Positions 36,328 through 48,088 of a stretch of 64,000 nucleotides of DNA are shown piece by piece (positions within the stretch are counted from its first letter, which is position 1; each line of letters opens with the position of its first letter). This DNA comes from Sinotaia quadrata. Its lineage: Eukaryota; Mollusca; Gastropoda; Architaenioglossa; Viviparidae. The stretch is taken from assembly GCA_028829895.1 (NCBI GenBank), contig CM054180.1:141434618-141498617 (forward strand), read 5' to 3'. Both the position numbers and the translations under genes were made by a program. Below the pieces are notes generated by a model. The model was given only the letters and a program-made list of their open reading frames with translations, was not told the DNA's origin and made no database searches.

Positions 36328-38473
36328 TTCCTTTTTAATAGTTTTCATAATTTCTCCCGTCTTTCAGACACAATGGCCGACTTGCAAATCGCCAACGAGC
36401 AGTTCACTAAAGTCCAGGCCCAGCTGGGTATAAACAAGAGGGACAGAGACGAGCTCGAAATCATCCTCATCCCAGCACTGGCCCTGGTCAGCGAAGGTCA
36501 GAACAAGGAACTGGACCGCTTGGTATATGACGTACGTTTGCTATCATTACTTTACGCTGGACGTAAAATATAAAACTACTTTAGTCAGAAATCAATCATC
36601 TGACCTTTAAGTGAGCGAAGTCGAAACTTAAAAGTGCATTGAAAGAGCTAAAAACAAAAATGCAAAGTGATGTGGAATCCACAAATGAAAAATAGAGTGT
36701 TGGCAGAGCAAATGACCGATTGGTGGGAGAGAATGAGAGATGGGAGGAAGGAGGGTGTTGATTGGAGGATCAATGTCTTGCTCCTTAGTCCAGGTTGCCC
36801 GGTTCTGCTTTTAGTACATGGACAGTTGAAGATGTGAAGCCTAATGGAAATCTTTTATTATTTTGTCTGGAAGATTGATCTTTGTGATATTGCCACTGTT
36901 GTCAAAAGTAACGACATGTCCTTATGGCTTTTTATTATCGATTTAAAATTAAAAACCTTTTTGTTTGTTTCTTTGTTTCTTTGTTTGTTTCTTTCTTTCT
37001 TTCTTTTTTCTTTCTTTCTTTCTTTCTTCCTTTCTTTCTTTCTTTCTTTCTTTCTTTCTCATCTTTTACCGATCTCATTCTCCCTTTGTCCTTTATTCCA
37101 CATCCTCTCTCTATCTCTCTCTGTTCCTTGCCCTTTCGTCTCTTCTATGTATGTCTCTTTTTCCCGTTTCCCATTATCTCTATTTGATTCCTTCTCTCTC
37201 TCTCGATTCGCCGTCATGATAACGCCATCGTTATTGAAACAATTCAATATATTTCTAATTCACCGTTCACTCTCACTCCTTTTCAGTTTTCACTCCCCAT
37301 CTCTTGCTCGTTCTCCATCCCTCTCTCTATTCATTGTCGTTTTCTCTCTTTCTTCCTTCTAACTTTTTGTCTCCTCTTTTCGTTCTTTCAATCTAGTCCT
37401 CCTGTTCTCACTGACGGATTGTATTAGACCTAGTCCTCCTGTTCTCACTGACGGATTGTATTAGACCTAGTCCTCCTGTTCTCACTGACGGATTGTATTA
37501 GACCTAGTCCTCCTGTTCTCACTGACGGATTGTATTAGACCTAGTCCTCCTGTTCTCACTGACGGATTGTATTAGACCTAGTCCTCCTGTTCTCACTGAC
37601 GGATTGTATTAGACCTAGTCCTCCTGTTCTCACTGACGGATTGTATTAGACCTAGTCCTCCTGTTCTCACTGACGGATTGTATTTCATCTTTCAGTTGCA
37701 CGAATTAAAAGAAGAACTCAGAAGATTGGATGACATGATCACATCAGTGGAGAATCAGAATGCCAATAACACCGAGGACCAAGATGAGGTCAACAGACTT
37801 GTCACTGCTGCAGAAAGCTTCAACAACTTGCAGAGTGGACTGATTTCTGAATTGCTTAAGGCAGTCGAGGATTTCAAGACGACATCCCTAACAGTAAGAC
37901 ATGATTCATTTTCTTTTTCATTTATTTTTATTGCATAAAACGTATTTGTTCATTTCTTTTTATTATGTAAAAATGTATTTATTCATTTATTTTTATTGTG
38001 TAAAAATGTATTTATTCGTTTATTGCTTTGTTTCTCTTTTAAGTATCATTCCCTTTTCATTTAAAATGAATAATGATTAATTTGTTATGTAGATGTTTAT
38101 TCATTTGTGCCGTTTCCAACTCTAATTTAATTAATAATTAATATTTCATTCCGTTCTATTATTTACAGGTTGCTTATTTAGTACTTAATTTCTCCTCCTG
38201 TACGATTTTTCAGTCATTAAACTTAAATCAGTCTCAGTGTTCATTCAATGTTAAGGGTTGTTTTGTATTGAAAGAGGGTTTTAAAAACATTAGTAAAAAT
38301 AATAACAATTTCAGAATATTTCAATATTTCATATTTTTAGATCTTGAAGAACGAATTCGCCAACTTTGCTATTGGCGCTCAGCAGCAAGGACGTTTGCTT
38401 GCGTCTGTTATTGATTACCGTAATTCCAGGCGTTGTACGTACCGTTTGTCTGCCTCAGTTTATTCTGTCATTT

Positions 38474-38511
<38 letters not shown>

Positions 38512-39682
38512 TGTGTGTGTGTGTATGTGTGTGTGTGTGTGTGTGTGTGTATGGGGTTATTTATGTCATAATCTGATTTACTGACGTGTATATTTCTTTG
38601 TCAGTGTGTGTGTGTGTGTGTGTGTGGATGGGGTTATTTACGTCATAATCAGATTTATTGACGTGCATATTTCTTCGTCAGTGTTTAGTTAACTCAAACG
38701 TGTGCACCTTCGGAAAGGAATGCAAACAGAGAAAAATAACTTGTATGTTTACCCCTCACCACCACCACCCCCCAAAAAAATTAATATAAATGATAGGGTC
38801 TGTACTTGAATAACTATTTGTGTATCTGTTTGCTTCTTTATTTGTTTATGTTTAATGTAATTTATTGTTGATGTAGAAGTAGTATTGGTGTATATGTGTC
38901 TACTTTATTTGTTTATGTTTATAATTTATAATTTATTGTTGATGTAGAAGTAGTATTGGTGTATATGTGTCTACTTTATTTGTTTATGTTTATAATTTAT
39001 AATTTATTGTTGATGTAGAAGTAGTATGGAGAAAGCAATGTCTTGAGGAGGCCTTCATTTGTAATTTTATTTATTCCTCTTCAATTACGTCCCTTTCTAT
39101 CGAGCTCCCTAACAAGCACAGAAGACTATGCAGAAATAAGTTTACTGTTTACTCATTATTAATTTACGCTCTTTGCTCTTGTACACATTGAAGTAACTCT
39201 GATCCACAGGTGAGAATGGAGTCGTCACCCTTAACAGGATGGATCTCCGTGCAACTGTCAATTTCCAGACTAAATTCGGGGAAAATATTCCCAACGTTTT
39301 CTTCGGCATCGTGGGTTACGAATTTGACACCGATGTCCGCAAAAATAAACACCCTGTAAGCTACAGCAACACTGCCTACACCAAACCCGACGCCTACGGC
39401 AATTATGGAAGTTACGGCAACACCGGAAACTACGGTAACACCGGAAGTTACGGCAAAACTGGAAATTATGGAGGTTATGGCAGTGCCGGAAGCTATGGAG
39501 GTGACTACCACAAATTCCAAGAACCAAACGATCTGGGGGTATTCGTCAGGGCACTCACATCCCCTGACTCTCTTACGTTCACAGCCGTTGATGGTTCTTT
39601 CGCAGACACAATGCTCAAGTCGGTGACCGTGTCCTGGCAAGCGTGTTACATCGGCCCGGAATACCAGGCTGTGTTAAACTAA
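31489..39682 (+). CDS. Gene 1: secreted Tyr/Pro-rich, coiled-coil, H-type-lectin-like protein (442 aa, six coding exons)
   Basis: Join 31489-31814, 33358-33431, 36368-36531, 37696-37893, 38341-38434 and 39210-39682. All introns are gt-ag, and the joined frame is open to the TAA at 39680. Residues 1-21 form a signal peptide (MAAMYLLAAFAAVVASAIAG). Residues 22-120 are rich in Tyr, Pro and Gly (QYVAPTYAPSYQKP and similar). Residues about 125-280 are Leu- and Glu-rich with heptad-like spacing, probably coiled coil. Residues 286-442 form a beta-rich domain with FGENIPNVFFGIVG, a Gly/Tyr insert at about 336-386 (GNYGSYGNTGNYG) and LKSVTVSWQAC near the end. The latter pattern resembles the H-type lectin fold seen in snail agglutinins. 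The Tyr-rich parts suggest oxidative cross-linking in a secreted matrix, mucus or adhesive, but that is inference. Gene 2 downstream is a paralogue. The lectin assignment is moderate; the gene structure is firm. Confidence 0.8.
31875..32165 (+). repeat. About 35-bp degenerate tandem repeat in gene 1 intron 1
   Basis: Units of GTGCTTATGAAGTCATAATA plus TTTTTTTATAAC and variants (GATTCCCTAGC). Confidence 0.85.
32425..32565 (+). repeat. About 31-bp tandem repeat in gene 1 intron 1
   Basis: Four to five units of TTAAAATACTTGTTAATATG plus TTATGAAGG. Confidence 0.85.
32778..33068 (+). repeat. About 94-bp tandem repeat, 3 units, in gene 1 intron 1
   Basis: Units contain AATTGTCAACGTGTGGTTAC, GCAAGCAATCTTATCCCACA and TTAAATCACTCAACAAACCG. 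Nearly identical. Confidence 0.9.
33358..33431 (+). CDS. Gene 1 exon 2: small acidic exon
   Basis: Acceptor TTTACAG and donor GTACGT. It encodes DNYAGHAFKEDKLDEVDELF plus AILE, and its last codon is completed by exon 3 (phase 1). It corresponds to the end of gene 2 exon 1 (DKLGDLAEAIHH). Confidence 0.8.
33570..33770 (+). repeat. About 50-bp tandem repeat in gene 1 intron 2
   Basis: Units contain TACTGATACAAAACACCAGT, CAGAAAA and TGTAACATGAA. Confidence 0.8.
33785..34840 (+). repeat. About 42-bp minisatellite, about 25 units, in gene 1 intron 2
   Basis: Units of ACAATACAAAACAGGAATTA, AAGAAAGACCTATACTAAGA and AA. The left half carries an ACTAATACAAAACATGAATT variant, and the right half is more uniform. 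Confidence 0.95.
34848..34968 (+). repeat. 39-bp tandem repeat, 3 identical units, in gene 1 intron 2
   Basis: Units of CCTGTAAAATGACAGTTGTA and GTACGTTTGACGTGTG. Confidence 0.95.
35395..35700 (+). repeat. About 58-bp minisatellite, 5-6 units, in gene 1 intron 2
   Basis: Units contain TAACTCTAAATAACTCCTTA, GCTCCACATTTCTATACATA and GTGCTCCACT. The theme AGCTCCACA continues in decayed form from 35170 to 36230. Confidence 0.9.
36250..36324 (+). repeat. (TC)n microsatellite just before gene 1 exon 3
   Basis: About 74 bases of uninterrupted TC, ending 44 bases before the exon. Confidence 0.97.
36368..36531 (+). CDS. Gene 1 exon 3: first helical exon
   Basis: Acceptor CCCGTCTTTCAG, donor GTACGT, 164 bases, phases 1 to 0. 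It encodes DTMADLQIANEQFTKVQAQL and onward to LDRLVYD. The size and phases match gene 2 exon 2 (161 bases). Confidence 0.85.
36960..37200 (+). repeat. (TTTC)n microsatellite and pyrimidine tract in gene 1 intron 3
   Basis: TTTC/TTTG repeats to about 37060, then a C/T-rich strand bias to about 37380. ORFs through it are artefacts. Confidence 0.9.
37396..37691 (+). repeat. 37-bp minisatellite, 8 units, ending at the exon 4 acceptor
   Basis: Identical units of TAGTCCTCCTGTTCTCACTG and ACGGATTGTATTAGACC. Each contains CTCACTGAC, a good branch-point-like motif. The last one has its A at 37673, 22 bases before the AG at 37694-37695, and the final unit passes straight into the real acceptor tract. 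Confidence 0.95.
37696..37893 (+). CDS. Gene 1 exon 4: second helical exon
   Basis: Acceptor TTTCATCTTTCAG, donor GTAAGA, 198 bases, phase 0 at both ends. It encodes LHELKEELRRLDDMITSVEN and onward, strongly helical. The counterpart is gene 2 exon 3 (177 bases, same phases). Confidence 0.85.
38341..38434 (+). CDS. Gene 1 exon 5: third helical exon
   Basis: Acceptor ATATTTTTAG, donor GTACGT, phases 0 to 1. It encodes ILKNEFANFAIGAQQQGRLL to NSRR, and the split codon makes Cys 286. The NSR-x-C junction is the same in gene 2 (NSRSC). Confidence 0.8.
38475..38635 (+). repeat. (TG)n microsatellite, with duplicated flank, in gene 1 intron 5
   Basis: TG runs at about 38475-38550 and 38605-38628. 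The flank GGGGTTATTTA.GTCATAATC follows both. Confidence 0.9.
38845..39025 (+). repeat. About 74-bp tandem repeat, 2.5 units, in gene 1 intron 5
   Basis: Units contain TTGTTGATGTAGAAGTAGTA and TTGGTGTATATGTGTCTACT. Confidence 0.9.
39210..39682 (+). CDS. Gene 1 exon 6: lectin-like domain with Gly/Tyr insert
   Basis: Acceptor GATCCACAG. It encodes Cys 286 to the stop. The domain is interrupted by about 50 residues of GNYG/GSYG repeats with no intron, whereas gene 2 has an intron at the equivalent place. Trp 428 and Cys 431 lie in the final strand. Confidence 0.85.
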
Positions 39683-39738
39683 AAATGGCCACACACTACA
39701 TAGCTGTTGCTCTGTATTTTTCGTTTGATGAAAATTTG

Positions 39739-39744
39739 ATTAAA
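39739..39744 (+). terminator. Candidate polyadenylation signal of gene 1
   Basis: ATTAAA, a common variant signal, lies 57 bases after the stop codon. A downstream AATAAG-type variant exists near 39858 but no closer AATAAA is seen. Confidence 0.4.
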
Positions 39745-40054
39745 AGGAACAAGAAAAATGTATAGTTTGCAAAAAGAGGTATAAAACTAGGATCTATCTA
39801 TTAATATTTATTTACTTTTTAAAAATAATTGTATGGTGGTTAATTGTGGTTTTGCATGAATAAGCGATAGAAATGTTGAACAATATGCTCATAATTATGG
39901 GAAAATGTAACAATGTAACAGAAACGTATATATATATATACTCGCAAAGAAAACAAAATGCTCAATATAAATTTAGGTTTCCAGAAAAGGAAAGAGTGAA
40001 GTATACGCACATGTTTCTAAAATGTTATGGGCGTTATAAAATAAGCTGGCCTAT

Positions 40055-40340
40055 TTACGTCTTTCCAAATGGCAAGACCTACAATTTCTGTGGGCGTTTT
40101 TACGTCCTTCCAAATAGCAAGGCCTACAATTTCTGTGGGCCTTTTTAAGTCACTCCAAATGGCAAGGCCAACAATTTCTGTGGGCGTTTTTACGTCCTTC
40201 CAAATAGCAAGGCCTACAATTTCTGTGGGCCTTTTTAAGTCACTCCAAATGGCAAGGCCAACAATTTCTGTGGGCGTTTTTAATTCACTCCAAATGGCAA
40301 GGCCTACAATTTCTGTGGGCCTTTTTTAAGGCAAGGCCTA
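40055..40340 (+). repeat. About 45-bp minisatellite, 6 units
   Basis: Units contain AAATGGCAAGGCCTACAATT, TCTGTGGGCGTTTTTACGTC and CTTCC. It alternates two unit types, giving a roughly 96-bp higher-order period. Confidence 0.9.
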
Positions 40341-40414
40341 CAATGATAAGATGAAACAACACAAGATTTAAAAATGATAAACAAGGAAATAAAACGATTA
40401 CCCCATCATTGCAT

Positions 40415-40845
40415 CGTAAGTTAAGTTAAATGATAAGTGAATAACGAATGATAAGTAATAATACCTTTTAAAATAAGCCTTATTCAGTTAAATGGAAACC
40501 AAATGACAGTTATGATAAATAATAATACCTTTTAAAATAAGCCTTATTCAGTTAAACGAAAAGCAAATGACACTTATGATAACTAATAATACCTTTTACA
40601 ATAAGCCTTATTCAGTTAAATGGAAACCAAATGACAGTTATGATAAGTAATAATACCTTTTACAATAAGCCTTATTCAGTTAAACGAAAAGTAATGACAG
40701 TTATGATAAATAATAATACCTTTAAAATAAGTCTTATTCAATTAAACGAAAAGCAAATGACAGTTATGATAAATAATAATACCTTTAAAATAAGCCTTTT
40801 GCAATTAACGAAAGGTAAATGACAGTTATGATAAGCAATTGATGG
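40415..40845 (+). repeat. About 60-bp minisatellite, 7 units
   Basis: Units contain AAATGACAGTTATGATAAAT, AATAATACCTTTTAAAATAA and GCCTTATTCAGTTAAACGAA. Confidence 0.9.
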
Positions 40846-41147
40846 GTTTTAGTAAAAGGATTTGAAGAGATACAGAATATGAAATGAATTTTCGATTTCA
40901 ATTAATTTTGTCTCATGATACGTTCTGTACAATCAAATGTACAAAATCAGCAAATAAATAAATATATATATATATATAATGTAAATCAACTGCATTTGAA
41001 AATCTTGAGTGTGTATGTGTGTGTTTGTTTGATCCTTACACATGCTTTACCTGTGTTTGTTTTGTTTTTTCTAATTATGGACTAATAATGGTTTAAAGAA
41101 TATTAGCAAAAATGAGTGTGTGTTTTAAATGAAATTTAACTTCTATC

Positions 41148-41360
41148 CCCATCTCATTCGCCACAACTGCTATCATCTTTATTGCTCAAAGACCACTCAC
41201 AACTTCACCATTTCATTCGCCACAACTGCAATCATCTTTATCGCTCAAAGCCCACTCAGAACCTGGAATTTAAAGATACGAAATATATGGCAACTTCACC
41301 ATCTCATTCGCCACAACTACTATAATGTTTATCACTCAAAACAACTCAGAATTTCACCAT
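41148..41360 (+). repeat. Degenerate tandem repeat, 3 units
   Basis: Units contain CACCATCTCATTCGCCACAA, CTGCTATCATCTTTATCGCT and CAAAGCCCACTCA. Confidence 0.75.
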
Positions 41361-41529
41361 AACATATAGCAGAAGTTGGGAGTGGGTAATTTACAGTGTC
41401 TGACAACCAAAAAGTATTCCTGTCCGACAGAATAGGATCCATATATATCTGACAAAAAACTTAAAAGTTTATTTTTTCATTCTGAGATATTAATGGTTAA
41501 TGGATTGGTTTCCAATGCAAAATGATAAT

Positions 41530-42058
41530 ACAATGTCACTGTTTTTTTCACAAAATATTCATTTGCCACTGACCAAGCACAAAAAATTAATTTATCAGTG
41601 TCAATTGCAAAATGCTAATACAATGTCACTGTTGTACACAAAATATTAATTTGACATTGACCAAAAACAAACTATTCATTTGCCAATGTCCAAACATAAA
41701 ATATTCATTTGCCACTGACCAAACACAAAATATTCATTTGCCACTGACCAAACACAAAATATTTATTTGCCTATGTCCAAACACAAAATATTCATTTGCC
41801 ATTGACCAAACACAAAATATTCATTTGCCATTGACCAAACACAAAATATCCATTTGCCATTGACCAAAAACAAAATACTAATTTGCTAATGTCCAAATTC
41901 AGTATGTTCATTTGCCACTGACCAAGCACAAAATACTAATTTGCCAATGCCCAAATAAAACATATCAATTTGCCACTGACCAAACACAAAATGTTCATTT
42001 GCCACTGACCATACACAAAATATTCATTTGCCACTGACCAAACACAAAACAGTTAATC
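41530..42058 (+). repeat. 29-bp minisatellite, about 16 units
   Basis: Units of CAAACACAAAATATTCATTT plus GCCACTGAC with many point variants. Confidence 0.95.
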
Positions 42059-42193
42059 TAGCAGTGATACAGTTTTATGTATGTATCAAGAATAAAAGAA
42101 AACTTTAAAATATTTGTTAACATTTGCAAGCAATTATCAGAGGTTGTGTGAACATAATCTTTTAAAACGTAATCGATTGAAGTCGTTTTTCGC

Positions 42194-42275
42194 CCTCTCA
42201 AAAGACAATTCCTTAGTACCAAGCTTGTGCTGCCAATTGGAGAAAACGGATTGCTACGTGTAGGACGGAGTGTTG
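42194..42275 (+). pseudogene. Possible BEL/Pao-type retrotransposon pol relic
   Basis: One short + strand frame reads LVLPIGENGLLRVGRS, similar to the conserved ENGLLRVGGR segment preceding the integrase of BEL/Pao elements. It stops within a few codons, and nothing else of the element is recognisable, so this is weak. Confidence 0.25.
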
Positions 42276-42477
42276 TATCTAGAAGATTATAGAGATGATA
42301 AATTAATGTAAGTAATAATTTCCAAAATGATATTAAGGTCTTACAAAGATGATGTAGCAAGAGGTTGCACTGCTTTACACAATTGTTTAGTGATTTATTG
42401 TTCATTCGTCTTATAAATAGTGCAGGGGCCTCCAGGTAAGCAATCATCAATACTTCAAGACTATTGAAATAACACTA

Positions 42478-42615
42478 CAGTATGAGACAACTAAACTACA
42501 TTATGGGACACCTACACTACAGGATGGGACAACTACACTACAGGATGGGACAAATACACTACATGATGGGATAACTACACTACATTATAGACAACTACAC
42601 TACAGTACATCAATG
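42478..42615 (+). repeat. 24-bp tandem repeat, about 5 units
   Basis: Units of CTACAGGATGGGACAACTAC plus ACTA. Confidence 0.9.
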
Positions 42616-42769
42616 ATTAACATACTGACTAAACATCTAAGTTAAACAATAACAGTCAAACGTTAATGTAATCATGCTACTCTTGAGAGTCTGATTAAAG
42701 ATTTGCTTTCATCAACACTATCAATACAACAATTAAAGGATAGGAATTTATAAAAACTACGGAATATGA

Positions 42770-43045
42770 GTTGTGCCTTATTCTATTTTAGCCTATATAT
42801 ATATATATTTTTAATCCGATGAGTTTGCCGCTTCTACTAGCGTTATTAATAGACGTAATAAAAACTACGGGATTAGAGTGGTGCCTTATTCTATTGCAGC
42901 CTATATTCTGGTTTGTTTGCTACTTCTACTAGCGTTATTAATAGACGTAATAAAAACTACGGGATTAGAGTGGTGCCTTATTCTATTGCAGCCTATATTC
43001 TGGTTTGTTTGCTACTTCTACTAGCATTATTGATAGATACAAAAT
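42770..43045 (+). repeat. About 95-bp tandem repeat, 2.5 units
   Basis: Units contain TAATAAAAACTACGGGATTA, GAGTGGTGCCTTATTCTATT and CTACTTCTACTAGCGTTATT. Confidence 0.9.
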
Positions 43046-43520
43046 GTCTATTTTTAATAAATGGATATTTACTACTCTCTCTCCCCCCCCCCCCCATTCT
43101 GCATTATATTATTACAGAATTAGAAAATACTTAGAAGAAGTTTTTCACACATTTACAACTTAATTTCCTTGTCATTCATAGGAATCTAGGATCACTTTGC
43201 TTAATTCAGACACTTTCAAAACATTGTAAATGTTGGACACTATATAAGTGTGAATTTTGTAGGTCATCATCTGTTTCATTTGTGACGTTAATTCCAAAAG
43301 ATACATTGCTGTCATGGAAACAATGAAAGAGACTCACTCTAATGAACAATTTGGAGTGTAGAGCAACCACGTCCAACGAATGTATCAGAAACACCTGTAA
43401 ATTGACAGTCCAAGTAAACTGACCATAGATGTTTCATTTCTCTTGGCTCCCAGCCTTAATAAGTAGAATAATATTGGTAACATTTATTGCCAGTTATCAA
43501 CCCTCAGAAACCCATTCTTT
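43046..43520. other. Intergenic stretch without a recognised gene
   Basis: Contains a poly-C run near 43083. A small reverse ORF (43206-43394) shows no recognisable domain. Confidence 0.4.
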
Positions 43521-43524
43521 GTAC

Positions 43525-44570
43525 ATCTCAGTCATTAAGTAATAATGCATCCTAGTCATTAAGTAATAATGCTTCCTAGTCATTCAGTAATTTAGTTTCC
43601 TATTCATTAAATAATAGTATTTCCAAGTCATTAAGTAATAGTGTTTCATATTCATTAAGTAATAGTATTTCCTAGTCATTAAATGTTTCATATTCATAAA
43701 GTAATAGTATTTCCTAGTCATTAAATAATAGTGTTTCATATTCATAAAGTAATAGTATTTCCTAGTCATTAAGTAATAGTATGTCCTAGTCATTAAATGT
43801 TTCATATTCATAAAGTAATAGTGTCTCCTATTCATTAAGAAATATTTCTCCTAGTCATTAAGTAATAATATTTCATATCATTATGTAACAGTGATTCCTA
43901 TTCATAAGTGTTTCCTAGTAATTAAGTAATAGTATTTCCTAGTCTCCATTACGAGTTTCCTAGTCATTACATAATAGTGTTTCCTAGTCATTAAGTGTTT
44001 CTTAGTCATTAATTAATAGTGTTTCCTAGTCGTTAGGTAATAGTACTTCATAGTCATTAAGTGTTTTATATTCATTAAGTAATATTTTTTCCTAGTCGTA
44101 AAGTACTTGTATTTTTATTCATTAAGTAATAGTATTTCCTGTTCATTATGTATGTCCTAGTCATTATGTAATAGTGCTTCATAGCCCTTAAGCAATAAGT
44201 ATTTTATTCTTTAAGTAAATAGTGTTTCCTATTCATGAAGAAATATTTTACTAGTCGTTAAGTAAATATATTTCCTAGTCATTATGTAATAGTGTTTTCT
44301 AGTCATTTAGTAATAATATTTTCTAGTCATTATATAATAGTGTTTCCAAGTCATTAAGTAATAATATTTCCCAGTCATTATGTAATAAAGTTTCATAATC
44401 ATTAAGTAATAATATTTCCTAGTCATTAAGTAATAATATTTCCTAGTGATTAAGTAATAATAATATTTCCTAGTCATTAAGTAATAATATTTCCTAGTCA
44501 TTAAGTAATAATAATATTTTCTAGTCATTAAGTAATAATATTTCCTAGTCATTAAGTAATTTTGTTTTCG
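43525..44570 (+). repeat. 24-27-bp minisatellite, about 40 units
   Basis: Units of TTTCCTAGTCATTAAGTAAT plus AGTA with many variants. The unit length allows long antisense ORFs (LMTRKYYY), which are artefacts. Decayed versions continue to about 45010. Confidence 0.95.
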
Positions 44571-44859
44571 AATAATAAATTAATAGTGCTTCTTATTCAT
44601 TAAGTAAAATATTTTCAGATTCACTGAGCAAAATTCTCTCCTCATTTTTCATATACACTTTTCTGCAATTAAAAATCTTTTCTAATTATTAACTAGCAAA
44701 TATTTCCTACCATTAAATCAAATAATTTCTCAGACGTTTAATCCGTCTTTCTTACTCATTAAGTAAATATTTCCTCCATTAAATCAAATAATTTCTTAAA
44801 CACAAGTCTTCCAGCTTTTTAAGCCTTTTCGTTAATATCAAACAAATAAAATTTAGCCA

Positions 44860-45005
44860 TAATCCAAATCTTTCCTACCATTAATTAACACATTTCCCTA
44901 TACAGTTAGGTTTTCGTTAATGTCAAAAAAATATTTTCTAGCCATAATCCAAATTTTCCTACCATTAATTAACACATTTCCCTATACAGTTAGGTTTTCG
45001 TTAAG
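44860..45005 (+). repeat. About 70-bp direct duplication
   Basis: CCATAATCCAAA.TTTCCTACC through CTATACAGTTAGGTTTTCGT occurs twice. Confidence 0.85.
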
Positions 45006-45186
45006 CAGTAAGCATATCCTTGTGACGGCATTTTTAACATCCGTTACTCTAATTACTTCCTAACAACAAATACATTTTCGTGCCATTAAAAGAATATTAC
45101 TTTCTAGCTATGACAAACATTTAGTTTCATTTCCGTCCTTTCATTTCATGAACTTGAAGCCATGCATAATAACACTCACACATAAC

Positions 45187-45189
<3 letters not shown>

Positions 45190-45252
<63 letters not shown>
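45190..45252 (+). repeat. (CA)n microsatellite
   Basis: Uninterrupted CA run of about 60 bases. Confidence 0.97.
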
Positions 45253-45256
<4 letters not shown>

Positions 45257-45537
45257 CGCACATACGGGATCGTCCTACAGACTCAATGGGGCTCAAAGCA
45301 GCTTTATTTTAACTTTAGAAAACTTACTAAAATATTGTAAAATAGGAAATAGAACAGTGTAGTAATTTAAAATATGAATGCATGGATTGTCTATTATTGA
45401 TATAAAGAAGTATATAGATACAAAAATATTTTTAAAATGTGAAATAAACTTTTAAGAAATAATAACACGTGGGGACACGAAGTTTCGCGGGGTTCTACGT
45501 GACCGTACGTGATTCGTAAGCCTACCACGGTTCTTCA

Positions 45538-45697
45538 CAACACACACGAGCACGCACAAACATGCACATATACACTCACGCACGCACACACACTCAAGCA
45601 CGCATGCACACACATACCCATACACTCTCCAACATTCACACACACACACGCACACACGCGCGCATGTACACAATCACACGCGCACATACACACACTA
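45538..45697 (+). repeat. Imperfect (CA)n region
   Basis: CA-rich with CG and TG interruptions. Confidence 0.9.
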
Positions 45698-45767
45698 ACT
45701 AAATTGCACTGTTAAGCTGTTGAGTATCGTTTAAGGAACATTGTCTATCTCGACTGAGTTTTGTCTA

Positions 45768-45955
45768 TTGTAAATATATAGACTTATTTATTTTGTAAAT
45801 ATATAGACTTATTTATTTTGTAAATATATAGACTTTACTTATTTATTTTGTAAATATATAGACTTTATTTATTTATTTTATTAAATATATAGACTTATAT
45901 ATTTATTTTATTAAATATAATAGACTTTCTTATTTATTTTGTAAATACACACCTT
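45768..45955 (+). repeat. 27-35-bp tandem repeat, 6 units
   Basis: Units of TGTAAATATATAGACTTATT plus TATTT. Confidence 0.9.
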
Positions 45956-46217
45956 TAAATGGCCACTTTAAGAACAGTTATTGTTCAATCCATTAAAACC
46001 TGGTTGCAAGATCACAGACTCCACTACCCCCCTCCCCCCCCCCCTTCTGATTTTAGGCGGTAGAGAAATTGAAACAAGTGGGCAGGATCAGAATGTACGT
46101 CCCCTGATCGCAGATGACAGTGATTGACAAGGAGGAGTAGATCGCAAGAAATATATTTCGTAGAGTCCTCCCAAAGCTGCTGTTGCGTGTGGTAAAGGAA
46201 GAATACAACCTCTCACA

Positions 46218-47100
<883 letters not shown>

Positions 47101-47102
47101 TA

Positions 47103-47277
47103 AAGGAAGGAAGAAAGAAAAAGAAGCAAAGAAAGAAAGAAAGAAACAAACAAACAAACAAAGAAACAAACAAACAAAGAAACAAAGAAAGAACCTTAAT
47201 GTATACAACTAAGTAAGAAAAAAGAGAATGAAAAATAAATTATAAATAAATACAGACGAGAAAGCAGATGGATAGAT

Positions 47278-47320
<43 letters not shown>

Positions 47321-47425
47321 ATAGATTAGATTAAATTAGATTAAATAAATAGATAGATAGATAGATAGATAGATAGATGGATGGGATGGGTAGGTAAACA
47401 GACAGACAGGCAGACATACATATAT

Positions 47426-47478
<53 letters not shown>
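47103..47478 (+). repeat. GAAA, GATA and GA microsatellites
   Basis: GAAA/CAAA to about 47190, GATA at 47270-47390 and GA at 47430-47477. Confidence 0.95.
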
Positions 47479-47479
<1 letters not shown>

Positions 47480-47854
47480 CAATTTCTGTTTGTTTTGTCT
47501 TGTAAAATGAACAGCAAAGATTTTTTTAAATAACTGATCGATAGCTATAAAAATGTAGAGATAGATTTTGTTAAATAGGTTGTTTTCTAAAATGCAGTTT
47601 GAATCATAAATTAATTGTTTATTACTGATAAAAATAACAATTATAGGTAGAGAGATTTTGTTAAATAAGTTTTTTTTTTAAATGCAATTGAAATTATAAT
47701 TGAAATATAAATTAACTGTTTCCAAATGGATCATGTAGATATTGGCATTTAGTTTAAAGAATTATAAACGAGAAGTAATGATGCCAGGACTTTTACCTAC
47801 ATCTGGAATGAGTAACTTACAAATAAAACCTTTCATGTAATTTTAAGTAAATTT

Positions 47855-48088
47855 CATCATCATCGTCGTCGTCATCGTCATCATCATCATCAACATAATC
47901 ATCATAATAATCAACATAATCATCATAATAATCAACATAATAATAATAATAATCATCAAAATTATCATCAGCAGCAGCGTCGTCGTCGTCGTCATCGCCA
48001 TCATCATCATTACCATCGTCATAAACAACAACAGTAACAACAACAAAAACAATAATAATAATAACAATAATAATAATAATAATAAAAA
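47855..48088 (+). repeat. Trinucleotide-rich block, ATC/GTC then AAT/AAC
   Basis: CATCAT and CGTCGT repeats pass into (AAT)n at 48050-48088. A truncated LINE is inserted directly at the end of the AAT run. Confidence 0.9.

Noticed and set aside
36844..37362. 172-aa ORF rich in Phe, Leu and Ser
   Set aside because: Reads through a TTTC microsatellite within gene 1 intron 3.
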